Below, in pieces: positions 1-4,955 of a DNA stretch of 6,333 nucleotides. The stretch covers positions 1 through 6,333 of the forward strand of contig JACPLZ010000063.1 of assembly GCA_016186245.1 (NCBI GenBank), written 5' to 3'. This DNA comes from Candidatus Peregrinibacteria bacterium. Lineage in GTDB: Bacteria > Patescibacteriota > Gracilibacteria > UBA1369 > LOWO2-01-FULL-3. The position numbers and the translations under genes were made by a program. The notes beneath the pieces were generated by a model. The model saw nothing but the letters and a program-made list of their open reading frames with translations. It was not told the DNA's origin and made no database searches. Position 1 is the first letter of the stretch. Every line of letters starts with the position of its first letter.

Positions 1-194
1 ATGCTAACCCTCAAATTGTTTTTTTCATTTTCATTCATCATTGAGTAAATTTTATCGTTTGTTCTGCATATGTACTTGCAGGACGGACATTTTAGTAAAG
101 GTAGTCCTAAATTAGATTTAACTCCTGTGCGTTGATAGCCTTTAGTAAAAGAAAACTGGCATTTTGGGCATCTTTGATTTATGTAAATTCCCAT
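1..194 (-). CDS. N-terminal part of a small zinc-ribbon protein, cut by the left window edge
   Basis: Reading leftward from the ATG at 194-192, 64 codons stay open to the window edge, so the C-terminus is missing. The protein begins MGIYINQRCPKCQFSF and has a second knuckle, CPSCKYIC, at about residues 39-46. The two Cys-x2-Cys pairs (C9/C12 and C39/C42) about 30 residues apart are the usual spacing of a rubredoxin-like zinc ribbon. An in-frame TAA lies upstream at 227-225, and this is the only ATG between it and the first knuckle. No Shine-Dalgarno is visible. From memory, similar small CPR proteins have an N-terminal ribbon followed by membrane helices, but no membrane segment is visible in the part present. 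The molecular function is unknown. Zinc binding is a sound inference; anything more is guesswork. Confidence 0.6.
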   Translation of the reverse strand, partial: MGIYINQRCPKCQFSFTKGYQRTGVKSNLGLPLLKCPSCKYICRTNDKIYSMMNENEKNNLRVS

Positions 195-299
195 ATTTGA
201 AATTTTTAGATGATAAAATATTTTTTAGCGAGTGAGCCGGCTAGCCCATGTTGTAGGATATAACATCTTTTTATTTATCTTAACATATGCCATTTTCCC
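195..299. other. AT-rich intergenic stretch with small palindromes
   Basis: This segment lies upstream of the leftward zinc-ribbon gene and presumably holds its promoter, although no convincing -35/-10 pair could be fixed. Two overlapping 8-bp palindromes occur, AGCCGGCT at 235-242 and GGCTAGCC at 239-246, GC-rich islands in otherwise AT-rich DNA. A weak 5-bp inverted repeat (ATGTT...AACAT, about 248-266) follows. They could be protein-binding sites, but nothing else supports this. No ORF of convincing length was found on either strand. Confidence 0.3.
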
Positions 300-410
300 A
301 TGAAAATAAATTACAAAAATAGCATCGTCACGATCGGCTCAAGGAAGCGAAAAATATCTATTGATGAAATAGATATATCGATGCGCAATCGCATTCAAGC
401 TCTTGAATAG
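300..410 (+). CDS. Doubtful 36-codon ORF upstream of the HNH gene
   Basis: An ATG at 300 opens a 36-codon frame ending with TAG at 408-410. The peptide starts MKINYKNSIVTIGSRKRK and ends RNRIQALE. It is basic in the middle, with no Cys pairs, signal peptide or membrane segment. No Shine-Dalgarno precedes the ATG. Its second half coincides with local hairpins (354-376, 381-394), so the sequence may be under RNA or DNA constraint instead of coding constraint. The stop codon overlaps AGGTGA (409-414), which resembles a ribosome-binding site. It could be a real small protein, a leader peptide, or chance; chance is most likely. Confidence 0.18.
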   Translation: MKINYKNSIVTIGSRKRKISIDEIDISMRNRIQALE

Positions 411-449
411 GTGATTATTCGATGATAGTGTGAAGAAACACTCACCTAT
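354..449 (+). promoter_or_regulatory. Hairpin-rich leader or operator region before the HNH gene
   Basis: Several perfect stems follow one another. (1) A 9-bp stem, ATATCTATT (354-362) with AATAGATAT (368-376), has a GATGA loop. (2) ATGCG (381-385) pairs with CGCAT (390-394) across a CAAT loop. (3) ATTCAA (393-398) can pair with TTGAAT (403-408), competing with stem 2. (4) A bulged hairpin pairs ATAGGTG (407-413) with CACCTAT (443-449) and AGTGT (427-431) with ACACT (438-442), with loop GAAGAA. In stem 4 the 3' strand is paired continuously over 12 nt and the 5' strand carries a 13-nt bulge. It sequesters AGGTGA, which resembles a ribosome-binding site. It could be a transcribed leader structure or a repressor-binding palindrome. 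No known riboswitch class was recognised. Confidence 0.35.
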
Positions 450-452
450 ACT
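447..452 (+). promoter_or_regulatory. Possible -10 box for the HNH gene
   Basis: TATACT matches the sigma-70 -10 consensus at 5 of 6 positions and would place transcription start near 459, about 11 nt before the ATG at 470. No good -35 box lies 16-18 nt upstream. The box overlaps the right arm of the inverted repeat at 407-449, so a protein bound there could block it. If this is the promoter, the hairpin is an operator and not part of the mRNA. Confidence 0.25.
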
Positions 453-469
453 TTTTAACAATTATTCCC

Positions 470-1495
470 ATGATTAATCCAATGATTGATCCAAAAATTC
501 TCCATCAGAAATTCGTAGCGCTTGGAGCAGCTAAAAGAAAACTTACTTATGAATTGCTGACAATCCTTCCGGAAATTTTTGAAAGTGGAATCTGGAAAAA
601 ATATTCATCATCAATTTACGAATATGCCGGAAGGTTTGGTGGACTGAGCAGATCAATGGTAGAAAAAAGACTGAATTTAGAAAGGGATCTCAAGGATAAG
701 CCAAAATTGAAAGAAGCAATCAAGGAAGCCGGTATTTACAAAGTAGCCATGGTAGCAAAAATAACTACTCCCGAGCTCGATGAAGTAATGGCGGATAAAG
801 TTGTCCACATGAGCAAATCGGCAGTCCAAACTTTGTCAAAAGAATTAAGACAGGAATCATTGCTGACCGAAAATACGATCAAAAATTGCAGCGCTGAGCC
901 GAAGTTAATCAAAATTGAGATGGATAAAGAAATGAGTTTTATGTTTATGAAATTGAAGAAAAAACTGGGGGAAAAGTTGAATAACAGAGATGCATTAAAA
1001 TTAATGTTGAACCAGTTGATCGATCATGAGTTTACAACATCAAAATTTAAACAATGCAAGAATTTGCTCGGGGAAAAAGAGATCCTGAAACAAGTTCAGG
1101 ATGACAAAGTACAGGTTAAGGATGGCACGATTATGATACGGGATGATATCTCAGTAGGTACGGTCATGGTTCGACAGGCTCACCATGACATTTCTGTAAC
1201 AAGACACATTCCGGCACCGAAAAAACTTGAAGAGCTGGCCAAAACCAATGGCCATTGCGCTTATCCAAATTGTAATCATCCACCTGAAAATTGGCATCAT
1301 CGCGATAGATTTTCGCAATCAAAAAGCCACGAATCTGTGGTGCCGCTCTGCAAAAACCATCACCAATTCATGCACAACGGGCTAATCAAAAATGAAATGG
1401 CAGAACCTGAAAATTGGGAGATCGATCTAAAAAATCAGGTTACAAACAACATTGATAACCTTTATCGCAAACATAGACAGAATATGCTGTCGTGA
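470..1495 (+). CDS. HNH endonuclease domain protein with helical N-terminal module
   Basis: The 341-aa protein has three parts. Residues about 8-135 are a charged, helix-rich module (core EYAGRFGGLSRSMVEKRLNL) like that found before HNH domains in many bacterial nucleases of unknown target. Residues about 145-187 are a second helical segment. Residues about 245-305 form a zinc-dependent HNH nuclease: CAYPNC (C263, C268), the His pair of NWHH (H276, H277), and PLCKNHHQFMH (C294, H297, H298, H302). The central Asn/Asp of a classic HNH is not obvious; SHESV occupies that place. Residues about 204-240 are encoded by palindromic dispersed repeats and look like an inserted linker. The start is the first ATG after an in-frame TGA at 431-433; ATG at 482 is an alternative. 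There is no Shine-Dalgarno. DNA cleavage is predicted from family; substrate and biological role are unknown. It stands alone, with no methylase or intron around it. Confidence 0.8.
   Translation: MINPMIDPKILHQKFVALGAAKRKLTYELLTILPEIFESGIWKKYSSSIYEYAGRFGGLSRSMVEKRLNLERDLKDKPKLKEAIKEAGIYKVAMVAKITTPELDEVMADKVVHMSKSAVQTLSKELRQESLLTENTIKNCSAEPKLIKIEMDKEMSFMFMKLKKKLGEKLNNRDALKLMLNQLIDHEFTTSKFKQCKNLLGEKEILKQVQDDKVQVKDGTIMIRDDISVGTVMVRQAHHDISVTRHIPAPKKLEELAKTNGHCAYPNCNHPPENWHHRDRFSQSKSHESVVPLCKNHHQFMHNGLIKNEMAEPENWEIDLKNQVTNNIDNLYRKHRQNMLS
1071..1106 (+). repeat. Palindromic repeat type A, copy 1 (inside the HNH gene)
   Basis: Thirty-six bases matching 1516-1551 with two mismatches. The core is an 8-bp perfect stem, ATCCTGAA (1082-1089) and TTCAGGAT (1095-1102), with loop ACAAG. 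It is read in frame within the HNH gene and encodes the EILKQVQDD part of the linker (residues 204-212). The core resembles the widely dispersed bacterial palindromes built around the sequence CGACAAGCTCAGG. Confidence 0.85.
1163..1189 (+). repeat. Palindromic repeat type B, copy 1 (inside the HNH gene)
   Basis: An 8-bp perfect stem, GTCATGGT (1163-1170) and ACCATGAC (1182-1189), encloses the 11-nt loop TCGACAGGCTC. The inner 16 bases (1168-1183) recur exactly at 1557-1572. It is translated as VMVRQAHHD (residues 232-240), just before the HNH domain. Confidence 0.8.
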
Positions 1496-1515
1496 ACGAA
1501 AAGGCATGGCTGTCC

Positions 1516-1551
1516 GGGAAAGAAAGATCCTGAAACAAGTTCAGGATGACA
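1516..1551 (+). repeat. Palindromic repeat type A, copy 2 (intergenic)
   Basis: Second copy of the type A element, starting 21 nt after the HNH stop codon. The 27 bases at 1525-1551 are identical to 1080-1106. The stem is 1527-1534 with 1540-1547 and the loop is ACAAG. As in copy 1, a type B element follows it, but here after only 5 nt instead of about 60. Confidence 0.85.
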
Positions 1552-1556
1552 CAATT

Positions 1557-1572
1557 GGTTCGACAGGCTCAC
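1557..1572 (+). repeat. Palindromic repeat type B, copy 2, truncated
   Basis: Sixteen bases, GGTTCGACAGGCTCAC, identical to 1168-1183. The outer stem arms of copy 1 are missing here (flanks are AATT and ATTT), so this copy can no longer form the 8-bp hairpin. It looks like a decayed or partial copy. Confidence 0.7.
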
Positions 1573-1584
1573 ATTTAGAATATA

Positions 1585-1730
1585 AAAACTTCTTAAAATT
1601 ACTGCAATGCAAGGAAACAAGCTGTTTTCGACTGAGCCGTACTTACTGGTACGGCGAACAGAAAATAGCGCAGTTGACCCTGCGACAAGCTCAGGGTAAA
1701 CTCCGCAGTGCAGTGATTTTAAGAAGTTTT
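1585..1730. repeat. 146-nt element bounded by a 26-bp inverted repeat, at a convergent gene junction
   Basis: The left arm (1585-1610) and right arm (1705-1730) pair over 26 positions: 24 Watson-Crick, one G-T and one mismatch (1607/1708). Inside are a 7-bp hairpin, GCCGTAC (1636-1642) and GTACGGC (1649-1655) with loop TTACTG, supported by CTGTT/AACAG (1622-1626, 1657-1661), and the type C hairpin at 1677-1697. The right arm runs over the dnaX stop codon, while the HNH gene ends 90 bp to the left. On the minus strand the outer arm ends in a short T-run (GTTTTTATA), so it could serve as a large bidirectional transcription terminator. It could also be a MITE-like insertion, but no clear target-site duplication is visible at the flanks. 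No coding sequence lies within it. Confidence 0.65.
1677..1697 (+). repeat. Palindromic repeat type C hairpin
   Basis: ACCCTG (1677-1682) pairs with CAGGGT (1692-1697) around the loop CGACAAGCT. The loop and 3' arm share CGACARGCTCA with the type B element and ACAAGYTCAGG with type A, so this is a third version of the same repeat family with different stem arms. It lies inside the 146-nt element. Confidence 0.65.
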
Positions 1731-3216
1731 ATTCCACCAGTTCGCCGCCAAATATCTCCAGCACTTCATCAACAGATTTATCTTTTTCCTCGTCCACAAC
1801 CGGCTTTATTTCCAGCGCCTTCAATTGCGCCGAGATTTTAAGGGAAACGCCATACATCTCTTCGATTATTTTTTCCAACTCAACCCTGTTTTCATGCTCC
1901 ATCACCTTGTCTTTATGGAATTTTGTGGAAAATTCCAGCACAACCATTGCGCCATCCAGCCCTACAGGAACAGAATCTTTCAACGACATTCTCGACGCAG
2001 GAATAGTTACTCTCTCAATTACCCGCGGCCATTGCTCAATCAACATTTGCAGACTGAATTCTCCGGATTTTTCTTCAATTTTTTTATGCGCGCGTTTCTC
2101 CTCTTTCTTTGGCTCAGCTTCTTTTATTACTTTTTCCGGAGCTTTTTCTTCAATAGTTGCCGGAGTTTCAGCCTTCCCCTTTTGCACAGGACCGGAAATC
2201 CTGATAACGGCTATTTCCAGCGGTAATTGAGGAATTGCAGAATCCAACCCCCTCTGCGCTTCCTGGAAAATTTCAATCATTCTTATGAATTCACCTGTCT
2301 GCACCGCCTTGCCTTCCGCAACGCTCGCCAGCATTTTCATTCTCAAAAGATCAACAAATTCATGCACAAACTGTTTAAGATCACTGCCCTGGCCGTATAA
2401 TTCATGAATAATTCTCAAAGCTTCCTCCGTATTTTTTTTCATCAGCGCTCCCATCAGATTTTCAAGAAGACTGAAATCACTCACGCCAAGCACCTCACGG
2501 ACCTGTTCAAAAGACAATTTCCCATCGCGCGTCAGCTGCTCTACCAAACCGATGGCATCGCGCAACCCTCCTTCAACATATTTGCTGATGGCATCAAGCG
2601 CGCGGTCATCGGCGGCAATATTTTCTTTCTGGCAAATGTAACTCAATCTCGTCAAAAGCGCTTTATGGCTTATCCGCCTAAAATCAAACCTCTGGCAGCG
2701 GGAAATAATTGTTTCCGGCAATTTGTGGATTTCTGTAGTGGCCAAAATAAAATACACATGGGTCGGCGGCTCCTCCAGTGTCTTGAGAAGGGCATTAAAA
2801 GCCTCTTTGGTCATCATATGCACTTCATCAATGATATAAACCTTGATTTTAGCTCTTGTAGGGGAAAAATTTATTTTTTCTTTCAAGTCGCGCACCTCAT
2901 CGATACCCCGGTTGGAAGCGGCATCAATTTCGATAACATCAATCAGCCGGCCTTCGTTTATATCCATGCAGAATTCACAGGTATTGCAGGGCTCATGCTC
3001 CTTTTCCAGATTTGTGCAATTCAACGCCTTGGCAATCAGTCTTGCAGTGGACGTCTTTCCGGTGCCTCTCGGTCCGGCAAAGAGATAGGCATGGGAAACC
3101 CGCCCGGTCTGCAATGCGTTGATCAGGGTTGTTTTTATGTGATCCTGACCAACCAGGTTATCAAAATTATGCGGCCTGTATTTGCGGTAAAGAGCGATTT
3201 CTTCCATGTTTTCCAT
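1729..3216 (-). CDS. dnaX: DNA polymerase III subunit gamma/tau (clamp loader ATPase)
   Basis: The 495-aa protein is the motor subunit of the clamp loader, which opens the beta sliding clamp and loads it on primed DNA. AAA+ features in order: the RKYRP start motif (11-15), Walker A GPRGTGKTS (48-56), a zinc module with C67, C77, C80 and C83, Walker B VYIIDEVH (126-133), sensor 1 ATTE (159-162), the SRC arginine finger (172-174), and sensor 2 GGLRDA (216-221). The collar domain ends near residue 340. A Lys/Glu-rich linker (about 345-385) and a tau-like C-terminal domain (386-495) follow. Length is between short gamma and long tau forms. The start is the ATG at 3216; M4 (ATG at 3207) is possible and neither has a clear Shine-Dalgarno. 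A run of seven A in the linker may give a truncated gamma form (separate entry). It converges on the HNH gene and diverges from the Cys-rich gene. Confidence 0.97.
   Translation of the reverse strand: MENMEEIALYRKYRPHNFDNLVGQDHIKTTLINALQTGRVSHAYLFAGPRGTGKTSTARLIAKALNCTNLEKEHEPCNTCEFCMDINEGRLIDVIEIDAASNRGIDEVRDLKEKINFSPTRAKIKVYIIDEVHMMTKEAFNALLKTLEEPPTHVYFILATTEIHKLPETIISRCQRFDFRRISHKALLTRLSYICQKENIAADDRALDAISKYVEGGLRDAIGLVEQLTRDGKLSFEQVREVLGVSDFSLLENLMGALMKKNTEEALRIIHELYGQGSDLKQFVHEFVDLLRMKMLASVAEGKAVQTGEFIRMIEIFQEAQRGLDSAIPQLPLEIAVIRISGPVQKGKAETPATIEEKAPEKVIKEAEPKKEEKRAHKKIEEKSGEFSLQMLIEQWPRVIERVTIPASRMSLKDSVPVGLDGAMVVLEFSTKFHKDKVMEHENRVELEKIIEEMYGVSLKISAQLKALEIKPVVDEEKDKSVDEVLEIFGGELVE
2075..2103 (-). 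other. Candidate -1 frameshift or slippage site in dnaX
   Basis: On the coding strand, GAGGAG (2103-2098) lies 12 nt before a run of seven A (2085-2079), read CAT AAA AAA ATT. Moving to the -1 frame after the second AAA gives AAT and then TGA (2077-2075), ending the protein at 380 residues, just after the linker begins and before the tau-like domain. Adding one A by transcriptional slippage gives the same product. Escherichia coli dnaX uses a very similar layout to make gamma: a Shine-Dalgarno-like stimulator, an A-rich slippery site and a quick stop. Against it: the site is not a canonical X-XXY-YYZ heptamer, because the base before the two AAA codons is T, no strong downstream hairpin is seen, and Lys/Glu-rich linkers contain A-runs anyway. 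Confidence 0.4.
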
Positions 3217-3220
3217 GTGC

Positions 3221-3248
3221 TTGACGTGATTAGGACTACAATTATACT
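3221..3248 (+). promoter_or_regulatory. Sigma-70-like promoter reading toward the Cys-rich gene
   Basis: TTGACG (3221-3226, 5 of 6 to the -35 consensus) is followed after 16 nt by TATACT (3243-3248, 5 of 6 to the -10 consensus). Transcription would start near 3255, leaving a leader of about 130 nt before the ATG at 3385. The box pair overlaps the divergent dnaX promoter candidate. Confidence 0.5.
3241..3246 (-). promoter_or_regulatory. Perfect -10 box for dnaX
   Basis: The minus strand reads TATAAT at 3246-3241, a perfect -10 consensus, placing the start near 3234 and giving a leader of roughly 18 nt before the dnaX ATG. The -35 region (about 3263-3270) is T-rich and a poor match. It shares bases with the rightward -10 box at 3243-3248, so RNA polymerase probably cannot occupy both directions at once. 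Confidence 0.45.
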
Positions 3249-3269
3249 TGAAAAATTTATTGAGAAAAA

Positions 3270-3335
3270 TGGAAAAGTGAATTTATTTTATTGGCCAGAT
3301 TTTTGTTAAAAAATCCTTTTCCAGGCAAAATCTGG
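3270..3335 (+). other. Inverted repeats in the leader of the Cys-rich gene, pseudoknot-capable
   Basis: A perfect 9-bp inverted repeat, CCAGATTTT (3295-3303) and AAAATCTGG (3327-3335), lies between the predicted start site and the ATG at 3385. A second 8-bp pair, TGGAAAAG (3270-3277) and CTTTTCCA (3316-3323), interlocks with it in the order of an H-type pseudoknot. The stems are AT-rich and may be chance. No U-run follows, so a simple terminator is unlikely. An operator or a leader RNA fold are both possible. Confidence 0.3.
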
Positions 3336-3384
3336 ATGAAAACACTGCTTGCACAAAACTATTACATTTGTTCTACTTACTCCA

Positions 3385-4938
3385 ATGAATAAAATCTGCG
3401 GACTCTGCAAAAAACAATTTGAAATCACCGACTTTCACAAAAAAATCTACGCCAGATTCATGGTGCCGGAAGCGCGATTTTGCCCTGATTGCCGCACTCA
3501 GCGGCGCCTCTCCTTTCGCAACGAAAGAAATCTTTATCATCGCAAATGTGATCTTTCCGGCGCCAACATTATCTCCATCTACAGCGAAAATTGCCGCGCT
3601 CCAGTATATTCCGCTGAAAGCTGGTGGAGCGACAAATGGGATCCTCTGGAATATGGCCGAAAAATCGACTTCAACCGGCCGTTCTTTGAACAGTTTTACG
3701 AGCTCACAGCCAAAGTTCCGCTGCTTCCAAATGTCGTCCTCAATTCCATTAACTGTGAATATAACTCCTATATCGTTGAGTCAAAAAACTGTTATCAGTC
3801 AGTCAGAACGGGCAGCAGCGAGGATGTACAATACAGTTATCTCGTAATTTCCAGTGAACGCTGTTTGGACTGTTACATGATCAGCAATTGCCAGGATTGT
3901 TACGAATGTATCGACTCTTTCCGGCTCAATTCATGCCAGTTTTGCCAGCTCTGTCAGGGGTCTTCCAATTGCCATTTTTGCTATGACATGATCGGCTGCC
4001 ACGACTGTTTCGGCTGCGTCGGGCTCCGCAACACCCGCCACCATTTTTTTAATCAGAAATGCACTCCGGAAGAATATCAAAAAAAAGTTTCAGATTTTCT
4101 CCGGACAATCGGAGATCCTCGGACTTACCGCCAAAAGTTTTATGAAGAAGTAGTAGCCAAAAAGCCAATCAAGAACCTGCAAATCACCAATTCCGAAAAT
4201 TCCATCGGCAACAATATTTTTGAATCCAGAAATATTTTCCACGGATTTGATATAGAGAAAACTGATACCTCTTCCTACAGTTGGGGAGTGGAAATTTCCA
4301 AAGACATCCACGATTGTAATTTTATTTATCAGGGCGAAAACTGTTATGAAAATATTTCCAATAGCTCAAGCCAAAATATCATGTTTACATTCGGCGCCTG
4401 GAGCTCCTGCTACAATCTGCTTTATTGCATGCTTTGTTCCAATAATTCACATGACTGTTTCGGCTGTATTTCGCTTAAACATAACGAATATTGTATTCTC
4501 AACAAACAATATTCCAAAGATGAATATATTAAATTGCGGGACAGGCTCATCGAACACATGAAAAAAACCGGCGAATGGGGACAGTTTTTCCCGCCGATGT
4601 TTTCATTTTTTGCCTATAACGAAAGTGTTGCCCAAGAATATTTTCCTTTGGAAGAAGAAGCAGCGCTGGTGGGCGGCTGGCAATGGCTGGCCGGTGAAAA
4701 GACTGCCAAAAATTTCAAAATGAATCCGCAGGAATTAAAATTTTACCGGAAATACAACATCCCGGCTCCAAAAATCCACCCCGATGAAAGGCATAAATTG
4801 CGCGTGCAGCTGCGCAATCCAAAACGGCTTTTTACCCGCAAATGCGCAAAATGCGATAATGACATGTACTCGGTCTATGCCGCAGATCGTCCGGAAATTG
4901 TCTATTGTGAAAAGTGCTACCTGGAAACCGTATATTGA
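3385..4938 (+). CDS. Cys-rich zinc-binding protein of a CPR-type family, function unknown
   Basis: The 517-aa protein opens with a zinc finger (C5, C8, C33, C36), then a conserved block, CDLSGANIISIY (55-66) and WWSDKWDPLEYG (80-91). A long stretch of short Cys repeats follows (CLDCYMISNCQDCYEC, 160-175, up to C226). A related second repeat block spans about 311-376: CFGCVGL at 208-214 and CFGCISL at 358-364 each precede an N-x-x-[CY]-[TS] and [ED]EY segment, pointing to an internal duplication. It ends with a zinc ribbon (C487, C490, C508, C511). Short repeats of this kind could stack as a beta-solenoid. No signal peptide, membrane helix or catalytic motif is seen, so it is probably cytoplasmic. 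I recognise the family from CPR genomes but know no function. A TTG start at 3349 would add 12 residues; ATG at 3385 fits the finger position better. No Shine-Dalgarno. Confidence 0.85.
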   Translation: MNKICGLCKKQFEITDFHKKIYARFMVPEARFCPDCRTQRRLSFRNERNLYHRKCDLSGANIISIYSENCRAPVYSAESWWSDKWDPLEYGRKIDFNRPFFEQFYELTAKVPLLPNVVLNSINCEYNSYIVESKNCYQSVRTGSSEDVQYSYLVISSERCLDCYMISNCQDCYECIDSFRLNSCQFCQLCQGSSNCHFCYDMIGCHDCFGCVGLRNTRHHFFNQKCTPEEYQKKVSDFLRTIGDPRTYRQKFYEEVVAKKPIKNLQITNSENSIGNNIFESRNIFHGFDIEKTDTSSYSWGVEISKDIHDCNFIYQGENCYENISNSSSQNIMFTFGAWSSCYNLLYCMLCSNNSHDCFGCISLKHNEYCILNKQYSKDEYIKLRDRLIEHMKKTGEWGQFFPPMFSFFAYNESVAQEYFPLEEEAALVGGWQWLAGEKTAKNFKMNPQELKFYRKYNIPAPKIHPDERHKLRVQLRNPKRLFTRKCAKCDNDMYSVYAADRPEIVYCEKCYLETVY

Positions 4939-4955
4939 AAATTTCAACAAAGCCC

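Noticed and set aside
324..334. ATCGT-C-ACGAT palindrome
   Set aside because: Its loop is one base, so it cannot fold as RNA, and an isolated 11-bp palindrome is weak evidence for a binding site.
470..1495. HNH gene as a homing endonuclease inside a group I or II intron
   Set aside because: No intron core, no split host gene and no domain V-like hairpin were found around it.
1585..1730. Insertion sequence with a transposase
   Set aside because: The element is only 146 nt with no coding capacity, and no target-site duplication could be seen.
1452..1841. 129-aa plus-strand ORF after the HNH gene
   Set aside because: It overlaps the HNH end, is built from the palindromic repeats (ILKQVQDD, LTLRQAQGK-type peptides typical of translated repeats) and then runs antisense through dnaX.
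2404..3309. 301-aa plus-strand ORF opposite dnaX
   Set aside because: It is fully antisense to the well-conserved ATPase core of dnaX and shows no domain of its own.
3349..3377. TTGCAC-17-TCTACT as a promoter giving a leaderless Cys-rich mRNA
   Set aside because: It matches only 3 of 6 and 4 of 6 positions, and a better promoter pair lies at 3221-3248.
4935..4947. TTGAAA-A-TTTCAA palindrome at the convergent ends of two genes, as a terminator
   Set aside because: It is a short AT-only stem with almost no loop, overlaps the stop codon, and lacks a GC-rich stem.
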